A stretch of DNA of 64,000 bases from Lichenostomus cassidix (taxonomy: Eukaryota; Chordata; Aves; Passeriformes; Meliphagidae), in the NCBI GenBank assembly GCA_008360975.2, contig CM039184.1, positions 69,543,056 to 69,607,055 on the forward strand, in the 5' to 3' direction. Of this stretch, positions 12,201 through 23,400 are shown piece after piece (position 1 is the first letter of the stretch; each line of letters begins with the position of its first letter). A program made the translations under genes and the position numbers. The notes under the pieces were generated by a model, which was given only the letters and a program-made list of their open reading frames with translations, was not told the origin of the DNA and did no database searches.

Positions 12201-15200
12201 TTTTTCTGCTTTCCTCACATGTGCACAATACTAGGTTTTTGAAGTTCTAATAACTTCCTTTCCCTGATGTTTAATTGCAGTACCAAGTTCTTCTTTTGAA
12301 AAGGTAAAGATGTCATAGCTCCAGGAAGACATTTTAACACAGTCTCTGTATTTCCTGCCAAAACATCACCTATTTACTTTCTTTTTAGTCAAGCTTCCTT
12401 GTTTTTACGCTGCTCCCATTTCAAAACCAAGGAAATGCTACCGTGGTGCCTGATGGTCTGGCAAGGACACAGTGCCAGGCAGCTGCAGTCACTACAGTGA
12501 AGGGCTCAACACACTTGTGAAAAGCTCTCAAGCTCTACAGTGTCAGAAGTTTATCTTGGCACCTTTTCCCAGTTTCTTCTCTGATTTCCTTCAGGATGTA
12601 ACAGCTCCTAAATCATCCTGGGACAGGACTCAGCAGTATAAGCTACTACATTTTCCCTAGGAATTCAAACTAGGAATTTCAAACTTTACCTAGAGTCTGG
12701 CCTTGGACACATGAAGTATTTGATTTGAGGGCTTTTTAGTTTGAATCGTCACCTCTCCATCTGCAAAGTACCTAAGAAAGGTGCAGGTAGAATATACAGT
12801 TTCCTCTCTTCTGTCTATCAAGTTTCTAGTAAACTTGTGCCCTGGATTAAAAGGAGAACAGGGTTATTTCTCCAATCCTATCTTAAATGTTTCTAAACAG
12901 ACAGGGAAAAAAACATTTTAAAAAATGTAAAAAAAAGGAGAAGAAAAGTCTATTATTTGGTGCTTTAATCATTTAGAAGAGTCTCACACTAAGCTTCCAA
13001 ATGAACCTGCCGTTAAATCAAGTAGTAACATCTTAGTTCTTTAACACCAATACTCAGATTATATTTAGATTCAGACATCTTGTCTATTTGAAATTAATTT
13101 CTGATAGTAATGAATACTAAGAGAAAATACTTTTAGAACACCATTAGAATTTCTTAATGATAATGACTAAAAATAATATGTTAATTACTCTTCCCTTGTG
13201 TTATGACTAATTTTCTCAGCATAGTTTAGTTATTTACAAGGAGACATCGAATAACTGCAAATATTCAAGAAAAGAAAGTACAAACTACAGCACTCAATAG
13301 TAACAGAGAGATGGATGCTCTGACACATACCAACACCTCTCTCTGGATTCACATTGCCAATAAATAGGAAGCTAGTAAAACAGCTTTTCAGGAGATGCAC
13401 ATGAAACAAAACCTGATAGACAAATCCACTGGATTTTAATCCATTGAATTCTGTGGAAAGGCTCCTTTTGGATTTTGATCAGGTAACTTAATAACACTAG
13501 AGGCATAAATGTGTATACAAAAATTTTAGCTCCTAAATAAAGCCTACAAAAAATGGTAGCTGACTGATACCAGTATCTTGTTGTCTCAGTTGCCTCAGTT
13601 CATTGTGACAGTAGTGCTAGGATGAGAAAGAAAAGTGGAATACAAGGAATAGATATACTTTTTTATATATGTGAATCTAATGGATATATTTTAAATACAA
13701 GGCAAGTATTTTCCTTGTTTTACCCATCGTTACAGAGGTCATTCACACACAGTGACAACTACTGAACCAGCTGTCACAGCAGGCTGAATGTTTGTGCCAC
13801 AGGAATTCAGAGCTGCAGCCTCCTGTGGGAAGGGGGCAAGGGCTGCAAAGCCAAGAGTAGCAGGGACTTTGCATCCTGCACAGAGCACAAAGCACATCAT
13901 TGTTTCACAGGCACTGCCCACAATCAGTCCATGAAACAAACTGTAGAAACTCAGCTCAGAAAAAGACAGCTTCAGCTTGTATTCAATTAAATCCTTTTTC
14001 TTGCTAAATGTTCTCATATGTTTTAAATAAATTCTGCTAACTCTTTGAACAAGCCCATGGAGACTTGTAATTCTGGGTTTCTCAGAGAATCATACCTGTG
14101 ATGGGCCATGCTCTTTCCCACAGAACAACAGGGAACTGAGTGGGAAACAATCTCATCTCTGAACAGAGTATATGCAGCTTATTTCCCCATTGCAACAATC
14201 AGGCATTTAGACTAACTGTGCCTCACAAGATGACCTGAAATAAAGCTCACCAGTGAGAACTACAGGAGAATTTCCCTGTGGTTTGATGAGCTGACACAAT
14301 TTCTGGCACCGAAAGAAAATAGGCACAAGAATTTACAAATTATTCTTCAACATTTCAATCTTAAATTAACTTCCCTCACTGTCAGCTCAGTTGTCCTGCT
14401 GACATGCTTAGTTCCAGGATCCTGGAAACATTCTGTATTTTAGTCAACAGTCAATATCAACTACTGTTATGGACTACTCCTCAGCCCTAGCTAATGTATG
14501 GCTTCACATGAATATGAAAGATACAAAGTTCTCAAACACTGAAACACCAAGGGACTCTTCATGCATACCTGTCATGGTGTGACCAAAGCCATCAGCACAG
14601 TGCCCAGTTTCAGTCCAAAAGCCACACTAAAGATTTGAAACCAAAACGGGCTATCCTAGAAGTACTTTTAAGCACAAAACCTGGAATTTACCATTTATCA
14701 CTGAACAGTTACACCTTCAACCTCTCCACCCACACTGATCACCACTGTAATCTATCACATGGTTCAAACAGAGCTGAGTGTTGCCAAGGAGCACATCCTG
14801 TCATCCTTTCTCTCCTTTACTCCAGCAGAAAGTGACAGGAGAGCTCTGACTACCAGGACAGTCTATTTTTTAAATGGTACTTAAAAGTTTAGAAATCTCC
14901 TCATTCTCACTGCTCTGTTGACAGCCCCAGTGTGGTTCAGGAAGGATTTTTACCATCAGGAAAATCAATACCATTGCTCACAAAATTACATCTCCTTGCT
15001 GTTTTTTTCCAAGCCATGTTTATCCTCTGATGACTGCAAGGTGAAGTGATGCCTGGACATGTCATGCTAGAATTAACATCCAATTCATCCAGCCTTGAAT
15101 TATCAGTATATAAACCACCAACAACTTGAAGAAAACTCTGAGAAATTATGAAGTGAGCAATTAAAAATTTCTATAGGTTGAGTCTCTTCCTAGTCCTTTG

Positions 15201-18200
15201 GGTCAACAGTTTACCAAATGAAATGCATGTATGAAACATAAATTTAAAAAATTGCTTCTTTCATTATTTGCATAAATACTGCATTCATCTGTAACATGAA
15301 AAACCTATTCAGGTGGAAATCTAGCCACACATTTTAATAGGAGATTTTCATAAAAGAAGGAGCTTAGCTTTGGAATAGAACTATTTTGAAATGGAATTTC
15401 CACAGTTAATTCCCAATATTTACTAGCCACTTTTCAAAATAGTGTTGCTTGCTACCCCACTGAATTGCTTACTGTTGTGCTTAACTGAATTGAGGGTCTC
15501 TAGACAGCCAGGGTAAAAACAAAATATTCATATTTCCATTTGCAATAAGTGATATTTTAATGAAATCCCCACAAATTTTTATACTGATTTTACAGTGCTC
15601 TGTTCATCAAATCTGTCCCACGCTTTACCTAATAGATGGCCAACCCAGAGGTTTAGAATTCATAACCAAACAAGGCATCACAACAAAACACAGAAGAGGA
15701 GGCCCATTATTGAAGAGGAAAACAGAAGCATTATTTATAATATCAGTACTGTGGGAATGAAATGTTGTGCAAACCTCTAGAATTGCATGATGTGAAAAGA
15801 AGCTCCTGAACATGTGCTTGCAGCTATTGAATACTCACCCATCAGATATTAAAAATACTTTATCACATAAAAGTGTGCAAAGAGATTTACGATTAGTCTG
15901 CACCCAGGAGAATGGGAAGAAAACCTTGTGGATCCATTCACCTCAACAGTGGCATTTAGCTCTCTAGCAGCTAATGAATTTATGGAAAAACCTCGTGGGG
16001 AACAGAAAGAAGGTTCCGGGCAAAGGAAAGTCACCATATGAGATTTAATCCCCTTCTACTATGTAACCAAGAGGACTATAAAGGCAGGATGCTGAGGAGC
16101 GCAATAGTTGGACACGGCTGCCCTCTACTGACATTAAATTCCGCTTTTTTCGGTCACTTACCGCTGCGGGAGCGTTCACCACCGATAGATTGTAACCGTA
16201 AAGAAAAGACGACCCAAAAGCGCCAGTTAAAGAGGCTAAAATAAGACTTCCAGACCAATTCTGAAAAACAAAGGAAAGATGCAGCCATTGTTAGTATACT
16301 TAAAATTAATGTACCGCAGGTTTTAAACACTCCTTAGCTATTTTGCATAGCTTCTCCAGGCAGCTGTCCTTGCTGCAGAATAATAGCCTGAAACACTTCC
16401 CTTGCTCAATCTGAGAAACATTAAATTTGAAGTGACAGCATCTTAGTTAACATCTACAGAGGCATAAGCGAACATTTGAACTTCTTTCAACCTCACACAG
16501 CTCTGCTGCAAGCGTTCTAGCAGCCCCCACACCAAAAAGTAAAATGCTGGGGAAGCATAATCTCAGCAAAGGATATTGTTGACAGTCTGTCACTAACACA
16601 GTGAAGTAAGGTACAGCATATATGTGATACCACAGGTCTGTGGGTAGATCTGAATTGGATGAAAACTCATGATGGTGTGCCATCCACACCCACAAGGATT
16701 TATAAAATTGTGACCAAAAAGGTTAAAATTATCCCTACAGACTAAGTTCTGTAACCCAAATGAAAGTTTCTGACAGTAACTTTTTGCCACACACACTTTC
16801 CAGGGGAAACTCATTTGCCCTTTTCCCAGTGACACACCTGTACCTCTTCCTCCCCACATCTCCCCTCATCCTCCTCATACTCTTTTTAGCCCACCTCTGC
16901 AAGCAATTTCTTCTTCCACATCAGCTGTTGAATAAAAGGTAGAACTGTTTTGATTTTAGGGATTTTGCATTTTAGGGTCCTTTCCATCTTCCCCAGTATT
17001 ACTTCCTGCCACCCAGTTCACTGTGGCAGAAGACACCATTCCCAGCCGTTCCCAAGAGATATTGAAGTTAGTGTTTTGGTGGCTAGTCAATTGCCAATCT
17101 GATGTTGTAGATCATGAAAGACACCTCTGACTAAGTTAAAATAGATGGCTTTTTGACACATTTTCAATTTAAAAAACAACCATAAGAATCTAGATTTTCA
17201 GGCACAGCTCACTGCCATTTATGCCCAGCCTCCTCGCTCACTGAAACCTCAATACTTTCAAAAGGCAGAAGACCTGCTTAAGCAGGCCTAAAAAACCCAG
17301 CTTCAGCCATATCCCTCAGCACACCACACCAGGTTAATGAGTCAATACATTCTGTTGTGTGCTCGCTTTGGGAAATGAAGGTGTGGAGCATGAACGAGGT
17401 TTGTGCAGCTGGCACATGGCATAGCAGCAGTGACAGCGGACTGGAACAAGCAGCACCAGCCTTGCAGGCATGGCAGGGCAAGCAAACACAGCACAGCCCT
17501 TGGCATGTGCCAGAGCTCCTGTGCCACACTGTCAGCACAGACTTGTGACCCACAGATGAAGGATCAGATACCCAGGTGCCACAGGGTGAGGAGCACCGTG
17601 TACAGCTCAGCACTTGTGGGGTCAGCCACACTCACAGCTGCCAATTCTGAGCGTTCAAAATGCACCCTGTAGGGCAGCTGAGTGTTTTTAACTTCTTCCA
17701 CATGATGTGGGAACCTTTTAAGAGATTACACAGTTCATTAACCAGCCTGGTTTTGGTCAGGTCAAGAGGAAGTGTGCAGGGGGGAAAAGCCTTGTGTAAG
17801 AAATGTATCCCGTTGAGATCATTACATAAGCCAAACACAATTTATTATTATTAGCCAGGTTCTTAAAATGAGCCAGCCACACACACACATGGTTTGCACT
17901 ATGACTTTCCTAGCAAAATGTAGCAACTTGAACACAAGGCTTTATATAATTTCTGATGATAACACCTCATATTAGGTGCTTATTATTTCTCTGCTGTGCA
18001 CAGGAATTCCTACATTTAGAAGAAATTGCTACTACTCTGAATGAATGATGCTGGGGCAAATATTCCTGGTCGTCTACCAGACTGCTCCCAAAGGGTTCAC
18101 AAACAATAAGCATGAGTTCCCTAGTGTTATGCAGTAATCTTGAAGCAATATTTGCAAAGGGTTTTACTCCAACAACGTTAGACCCATCAGAAAAATCCTG

Positions 18201-19947
18201 CAGGCAAAATTAATTGGAACTTATAACCTAATGGTTATTAAAAACATCAATGTATGTATAAGCTTTTCATCACAGGCAAATTATATGTACTTGAGGCTAA
18301 GTGGAAGATAATGTAGGGCAAATCACAGAAATGCTTAGAAAACCCCACAGGGTAATAGCTGGGTTTAGAAACTTATTCAATATGAAGTTTTTAAGTATAC
18401 AAGCTGCTGCAGAAAACCTCAGGCCTGCTCAATTCAGAGGTTTTGGAACTTGGAACATGAACTTCAGCTTCTCCATGACCTGTCCCCTCATTCAGTATTT
18501 TAAATATTTGCTCAAGCTTCAGCAACACCAGATAAAGACGAAAGCACAATGAAGCAAGAATGTGAAAAAAAAAAAAAATCAAACTGTTGCTCAAAAAGAT
18601 ATGAACCCTGTGGCAACATTAGTAAAAGGAAAGGAAAGAGAAACACGACCCGCAATGTCTTTTGCAATGGCCAGGGAATAAAAAGGCAGCCACGCCTCCT
18701 TCATAGGTGTTCCTTGGCTTCACGGCCATGTGTGTGCTCATGCTCACGCTGCTGTCAGCCCAAGGGCAGGAATGTGTGACTGTCACCGCAGCAATCAGGG
18801 CTCAGCCAGGAAAGCTGCACGTCAGCTCACAGCAAAGACCTCCAGACACCTGAACACTGTAATATGTGAAAGCCCACATTTTTGGTCTAATCACAGATCC
18901 CAGGGCACTGTGGTCTGCTGGTGCTTTTCTCAACTCCAGTCCTTGTTCAGTATGCAGTGTAATTATTCGTGCTGGCTACCATGAGCCTCAAATAGTCTTT
19001 TTTTCTTTTCTTTTTTTTTTTTTTTTTAATTTAATGCATGACAGTTTACATTTCAGTTTGCATTTCAGTTTTCAAAACATGGTTTAGAGCATTGTGCTTT
19101 GGTTAGTTAGTTATAAACCCCTTCTTGCACTAATATTAAACACAATTGATAGTGGCAAACATTGCATGCATGCATAAGGAAGTTTTAATAGTTTTAAACA
19201 GGCATTGCTAAGACTTTCTGTTGACTCAGGGAAGCTGGACTCTGGAGCGCCTTACCGGGGATGCCCTCAATGGCAAGCCGGGCGCTCCCAGCAGGTGCCC
19301 GCGGACCCGGCGCCCTGCGGCTGCTCTGTCCCCGGGGCTGAGGGGGGTGAAGGGAAACCTCCGTCTCTGTCTCTGGGGCTCTGCCCTTGCCCTGAGAGCT
19401 TGCCAGCACGGGTGGTGCTGGGGAGCAGAGAGGCACCAGCAGCCGCGCCCTCTCCTTGCGCTGCTCCCTCCGCCCGGCGCTTCCCGCGGCACCGGCTGCG
19501 CTCCCGGCCGGGCACACCGCGGCCCCGCGCTGCCCCTCGCCCACCCTCGGGGCCCGGCTCTGCGGCTGCGGTAGTTTTAGCTCTGCCCACCGCCGGCAGC
19601 GGCACCGACAGCTTTCCGAGCGGGGAAGGGCTGTGCAACCTGAGCTCCGCCGGGCTGCTCTCCGCTCCCGCAGCCTCCGCGCTCCAGCCTCGCGTCCCTC
19701 CCTTCCCACCGCGCCGGAGAGGATCGGAATCACCCCTTGTCCCGTTAATGCTCCCCAGGCGCGGGCAGCGCAGGCCGAGCTTCCCGTCCCGCACCGCCGG
19801 GCTCGCTCCCGCTCCGCGGAAAGGGCTGCGGCATTCCCGCGGCACGGAAAGCTGCCCCGCGCTACTTACGCCCCGGCGGGCTCGGCCGCCTCCCGCAGCT
19901 CGCCGCTTGACCAGCGCGTCCCCCTCGGGCTGTGCCGCTCCGGCCAT
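6058..19947 (-). CDS. SLC2A9: SLC2A9 (GLUT9) urate/hexose transporter, 5' five coding exons (partial gene)
   Basis: Seen: five exons, 19870-19947, 16162-16260, 11720-11880, 7345-7469 and 6058-6203 (78, 99, 161, 125 and 146 bp), join in frame into 203 codons with consensus splice sites throughout. The product has a polar N-terminus (1-26), helix 1 (about 30-52), an extracellular loop with the sequon N66-E-T, helix 2 (about 82-104), the cytoplasmic G-R-K motif (112-114), helix 3 (about 117-137), helix 4 (about 141-160), the family signature [14 protein letters not shown] (162-175) and helix 5 (about 177-196). Known: GLUT9 is a plasma-membrane, voltage-driven urate uniporter of about 510-540 residues in mammals. 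The wording of exons 2-5 is closer to GLUT9 than to what I recall of GLUT5 or GLUT11. Inferred: the window holds about 38% of the protein, and the remaining exons lie to the left. In a bird, which excretes nitrogen as urate, a role in liver or kidney urate flux is likely. Confidence 0.93.
6204..7344 (-). other. SLC2A9 intron 4
   Basis: This 1.1-kb intron between exons 4 and 5 is the shortest complete intron seen. It has consensus ends, and nothing else is recognised in it. Confidence 0.85.
7345..7469 (-). CDS. SLC2A9: SLC2A9 coding exon 4 (helices 3-4)
   Basis: The exon is 125 bp, with acceptor TTTCCTTGTAG and donor CAG|GTAAGC. Its first base completes the Arg of the G-R-K motif. It then encodes [17 protein letters not shown] and, in helix 4, [16 protein letters not shown], ending with the first base of a Gly codon. 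The G-R-x-x-M-G-I-D segment at the start of the helix 4 signature is typical of GLUT9. Confidence 0.95.
8497..8501. repeat. Target-site duplication, left copy (AATAC)
   Basis: AATAC immediately precedes the TG of the solo LTR. It matches the right copy at 8984-8988 exactly. Confidence 0.85.
8502..8983 (+). mobile_element. Solo LTR of an endogenous retrovirus, in SLC2A9 intron 3
   Basis: This 482-bp element starts TGTCCTAGG and ends AATACA (TG...CA), flanked by the identical 5-bp sequence AATAC at 8497-8501 and 8984-8988. Inside are a TATA box (TATAA, 8700-8704) in a GC-richer U3 and a polyadenylation signal ATTAAA (8928-8933) in the correct order for the plus strand. It is therefore antisense to SLC2A9. 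No internal gag or pol sequence adjoins it, so it is a solo LTR left by LTR-LTR recombination. A 5-bp target duplication suits ERVL-like or some other avian families; the family is not assigned. Confidence 0.88.
8984..8988. repeat. Target-site duplication, right copy (AATAC)
   Basis: AATAC immediately follows the CA of the solo LTR. It is identical to the left copy at 8497-8501. Confidence 0.85.
9430..9730. mobile_element. Possible decayed ERV-derived repeat (GC-rich)
   Basis: This is a purine-rich, GC-richer block in an AT-rich intron. It has phrases such as CCAGAGGGACTGTGGTCCA and CACTGGAGCACAGGAGGGG, which resemble sequences I associate with avian endogenous retroviral repeats. No boundaries, target duplication or coding motif are visible. 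Family and orientation are uncertain. Confidence 0.3.
10215..10500 (-). mobile_element. Possible LTR fragment, minus strand
   Basis: Read on the minus strand, the segment has AATAAA (10302-10297), followed by a roughly 80-bp R/U5-like tail ending in ...CTGACACA near 10215, the layout of an LTR 3' half. GC content is higher than in the flanks. I could not find a matching target duplication or a clear 5' end, so it may be truncated or a chance resemblance. Confidence 0.35.
11720..11880 (-). CDS. SLC2A9: SLC2A9 coding exon 3 (first extracellular loop, helix 2)
   Basis: The exon is 161 bp, with acceptor TTTCTTTCAG at 11890-11881 and donor G|GTAAGT. It encodes [15 protein letters not shown], then a hydrophobic helix ([20 protein letters not shown]) and ends in KFFG plus two bases of an Arg codon completed by exon 4. 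The N-E-T sequon (residue 66) matches the conserved glycosylation site in the first exofacial loop of GLUT family members. The phase 2 end matches the phase of exon 4. Confidence 0.95.
11881..16161 (-). other. SLC2A9 intron 2
   Basis: This 4.3-kb AT-rich intron contains no recognisable exon or RNA gene. Moderately GC-rich patches near 12440-12650 and 13740-13930 show no motif or repeat that I recognise. Confidence 0.8.
16162..16260 (-). CDS. SLC2A9: SLC2A9 coding exon 2 (transmembrane helix 1)
   Basis: This is a 99-bp exon, phase 0 at both ends, preceded by a pyrimidine-rich tract and CAG and followed by G|GTAAGT. It encodes 33 residues beginning [13 protein letters not shown] and containing [16 protein letters not shown], the helix 1 region that is nearly invariant in class II GLUTs (human GLUT9 has W-S-C-S-L and the same [10 protein letters not shown]). 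The exon and its downstream flank are noticeably richer in CpG than the surrounding intron. Confidence 0.93.
16261..19869 (-). other. SLC2A9 intron 1
   Basis: This 3.6-kb intron has donor GTAAGT and acceptor CAG. The right 0.6 kb is CpG island and the rest is AT-rich. It holds a poly-T tract (18997-19027), a short poly-A at about 18567 and a more GC-rich patch at about 17280-17700. I see no convincing alternative first exon, although mammalian SLC2A9 has one. Confidence 0.8.
18997..19027. repeat. Poly-T tract
   Basis: A T-rich run with a few C interruptions ending in 17 or more T. Read in SLC2A9's sense it is poly-A, deep in intron 1. Confidence 0.9.
19870..19947 (-). CDS. SLC2A9: SLC2A9 coding exon 1 (start codon, N-terminal 26 residues)
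   Basis: The ATG at 19947-19945 is the first in-frame ATG and sits in a good Kozak context (G at -3, G at +4). The frame is also open upstream, but only a GTG at 20070 could start there. The exon encodes 26 Ala/Gly/Arg-rich residues beginning [10 protein letters not shown] and ends exactly at a strong donor (GGC|GTAAGT, GT at 19869-19868), phase 0. Human GLUT9 isoforms also carry a poorly conserved, basic cytoplasmic N-terminus spliced directly to the W-S-x-S-L segment that opens exon 2 here. Assignment rests on phase, donor, CpG-island location and spacing to exon 2, not on residue identity. An alternative first exon elsewhere in intron 1 cannot be excluded. Confidence 0.8.
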
Positions 19948-19995
19948 GCCGCTGCCACCGGCCCGCAACGGCCGCGCATCCCCGGGGCAGAGCGG

Positions 19996-20012
19996 GGGGC
20001 GGCGAGGGGCGG
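19996..20012 (+). promoter_or_regulatory. Pair of GC boxes (Sp1/KLF-type) upstream of the SLC2A9 ATG
   Basis: GGGGCGG occurs at 19996-20002 and again at 20006-20012, 10 bp apart, about 50-65 bp upstream of the start codon on the gene's strand. This is the consensus for Sp1/KLF factors. Binding is inferred only, and such motifs are common in CpG islands. Confidence 0.4.
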
Positions 20013-20440
20013 CGAGGGGGCCGTGACGGGCCGTGCCGGGCGCTCGGGGTGCTCGGGGGCGCGGCAGCACTGCCCCTGCCCCTGCCAGCCCCGGCCAGCC
20101 CCGCCGCGGGAGGACGCGGCTCCCGGGGGGGACGGAGCGGCTGCGGGCAGGGCTCGGGCCGTGGGGTGCACCAGCTCACTGCTCTGCGTGCTCGCACAGA
20201 ACTGAGGGCGATGTGTCCGCCCTGTGGCTGCCCGGCAGCCCCCGTCCCTCCGCGGGGATTTACCCGGCAGCGCAGCTAGGGCAGGGGAATGTCGCGACTC
20301 GGTGTCCATCGCGACCCACCCGCCGAGTGGCGCCGGGGCTGGGAGACCACGGCTTGCAGGGCATCTCTGCCGCTGGGTCCAGCCTGGAGACCTGGGCAGC
20401 CTTTCCGTGGGCAAGGCTCTAGTCTAGGGTGGGGAAGACT

Positions 20441-23400
20441 TTTCCCGTGAGGCTGCAAAGCGAAGGTACCACAAGACTTGTAGCCAATTAAGATGTTAAG
20501 GATGTTTCCACAGCCTTAGGAGGTTTAGATCTGACACGCCACACTACTGCTGTGCAAAGGATGGGAATTAGACATGCTACCAGGGAAGATAAAAGCTTTC
20601 AGCTATTATGTTTGAAGGTAGCTACTCACAAACACGGAATTTTGAACTGCTAAGAGTTAAATGACACCATTTAGTTGGCAATGATGAGTATTAAGTGCAT
20701 CTGGGAACTGTTCCCAGATGACTGTAGCTAATATTGGTGTAAATCTGAGCTGTTTTCACTTCTGATATGTTACATACCTCAGAACTAGCTTAGAGATCTC
20801 AAAGACATCCTTGGTTAATGCCACTGAGTAAAGCAGGCTGGAAAGCAGCTTTTGATGCAGCAGCTTTGAAGTGTCATTGGCTCAGATCAAGATGACCAGT
20901 GTTTGAATAGAAAGCCAGATGCTACTCATTAACACACAAAATTATTGTACATGTTGACAGACGATCTGGACAACATTTATAATCTCTTTGAAAGCTCATA
21001 AGCAGTCAAAGAGTCAAGTTAGGAGAACCAAGCCCCTAGAATATATAGAGTGTATTTGAGATGAATCAGACACCTGTGATTTGTTTTGTTTCATGTTATA
21101 TAGCAGTGCAAATAGCTCAGTTCATACTTATATACAATGAGATTGATATGTACATAATTTCTCACCTTAACACATTCACAGTTTTTGACCCTCTACAATC
21201 ACTGTTGGTAACTTACAGAAACTAAATATGCTACTAAAAAAAGGGTAAGCATTCATATGGGTTCCAAATAATTATTTTCTACCTGCAGTCCCGAAATAGC
21301 AAACAAGTGTCTTGACAGAAGACTTGATGAATTCACTCACCACTTTTTTCTTCACTGTATTATTTTCCTTCATCACGCCATTGCTTTGTGGCTTGTTCTC
21401 CATTCTGTTACCTTGTGAAGTAATAGCTGAGGAAGAAAAGAGGAAAAAGTTGTGCTACTGTTCAGGAGAGGAAAAAGATACAGGCTCTTTAGTAGACTTG
21501 CTATCACTATTAGAGCAGGAACTTCAGACCCACTGCAACTACAAAAGTTTAGTCAGTCAAGTGGAACTACATTACTATGGCTGGGTTCCAGCCAGGGCAT
21601 TTGGATTAATTGTTGGTGTGATTCTAATGATCATTAGACCTTATACTAGCTAGGTCATTGCATATTTGCAAAGGAGGAGTCCATTTATTTACTGTTCTTT
21701 CAAGCAAATTCTTGCCTGTGCATCACCATGTGTACTTTAATAATGCTAAAGGATATTTTAATCTTAATTTATTAAGAAACTAAACTGGTTTTTGGTGTTT
21801 CAGAGAGGATCTGATATTTACACGGTGCTTCATTGTATGATCTTGGGCAGTCTGCCAGTTTGTTCTGTTAATTTGGAACATGGATTATTGTGTTCTTCTG
21901 ATTCAACATCTTGAGATGACAGCACACTTCAAGATTTTTGCTTACATGCCATTATGGTAATGATAGATCCTGTCCTGAATAAAAGTTGTCTTCCAGACAA
22001 GAGTCTACAAGACAGTGAATTATGAGACATGGGGAGTAACAGGCAGTTTGGTGAAACAGCACACTGGAGTGTTGAGGCCATCACACATAAAAGAGGTTTT
22101 TAAGATGAAATCACTTCCATGAGACATTGGCAGTACTGGGGCCATTATATCAGATGGTTTCAAGAAATCAGTCTGAGCTTTTAAGTAAGAGAAACTTGAG
22201 ACATGCCAGCATCCTGTAAGCACTAAAGTCAGAAAAGTTACCTTCTTACCCCTCCACTTACCAGTGCAGTCAATACTAGCATCCTGCAAACAACCTACTT
22301 TTCCTCTGCTTCAAAGGACCTTGGTCAATTCCTGCTAAATTATTCTTCAAAAAGGGCTTTCATTGAAATGTATTTAGCTTTATAGGAGAGAGGCTTCATA
22401 TCATCAAACAGTTCTCCTGTCCTGCCACACTTAAAAAGTGTATGAAAAATAATGTCAAGACCTGTTCACTGAAGCTCCCACATCCCATACAGATTTCATA
22501 TATGGATAATGTAGATAATTAAATTAATGAAGGTTCTGACAGAACACAAACAAAGCATCATCAAACTGGAATTTAAGAGCTGACAAGATAAAGACTATGT
22601 GGGTCATAGCACTGAAGCAACACAGTCAGAAACAAGCTGCTAAGGATCTAAGGAGACATAACCTCACAGCTAAGCCACTAGCAGGGATAATCTGCACCTT
22701 CCTTTCCTCACTGCATTTATTTCTATATCACTGGATTTTTTTCAGAACATACTTAAAACATTCTAAGGTATGTCTGTTGTGTCTGGAAAGTTTAATTGCT
22801 AACAGTTCACCACCTGCAGGAGTGTTCAGACTGAGCTATCCTTCCTGTATTTCAGGTAGCCCTCTTTTACTTTTTTAACATATCAACTTGATTGTAGCAA
22901 AAGGAATGTTGCCATATCCAAAACAGGCATCCCAGTTGATGCAAAAAATAAGAAATCTGGACTGGGGATGGTGTAGAAGTCACTGAAATCCTGCATGGAT
23001 TTGTCAAAGTTATTTTTGCATGTTATTGACTTGTGTGCAGGGAAGAGAGACGTGATCACAGCATGCAGAAACCTGATCTTCAGATTGTATTGTTTGAAAA
23101 GATCTAAGGAAGTGATTATCCACTTAGGGGAATAAAAGGCTCACATTTGCTCTGAAGCTGATGTTTACCATTCCCTGAAAAATGCTAATAGATAGTGTGG
23201 AAAAGTGTATTCCTTCCCTCTGAATTTCATATTGCTAGTACCAGCAAAAGTTGCTAAAGTTGTTGATCCAAAGATATTCATTCATTACTTTTTCTTTGTC
23301 ACAGCAGATTAGATTTTTCTGCTGCATAGCTTGTACAGTTAGTCAGCAAGCTACTCACAGATCAGAAAAGGCTCATTTACATCAGGCCAGGAGGCATCTT

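Larger units (their letters stand above)
19246..20440. promoter_or_regulatory. CpG island spanning the SLC2A9 start and presumed promoter
   Basis: About 1.2 kb of very GC- and CpG-rich DNA rises abruptly from AT-rich flanks and covers exon 1, the presumed 5' untranslated region and the first 0.6 kb of intron 1. No clear TATA box stands upstream of the start codon. The island is typical of TATA-less vertebrate promoters. Several long open frames on both strands here are a by-product of high GC. The transcription start cannot be placed from sequence alone; 20000-20450 on the minus strand is the likely zone. Confidence 0.85.

Noticed and set aside
19194..20422. Several 110-270 codon open frames on both strands
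   Set aside because: They lie within the CpG island, overlap each other in many frames and are Pro/Arg/Ala/Gly-rich. High GC removes stop codons. Only the 78 bp of exon 1 is supported by splice and phase evidence.
21327..21653. Plus-strand frame of about 108 codons with hydrophobic ends
   Set aside because: No recognised family, no splice or promoter context, and a length compatible with chance in a window of this size.
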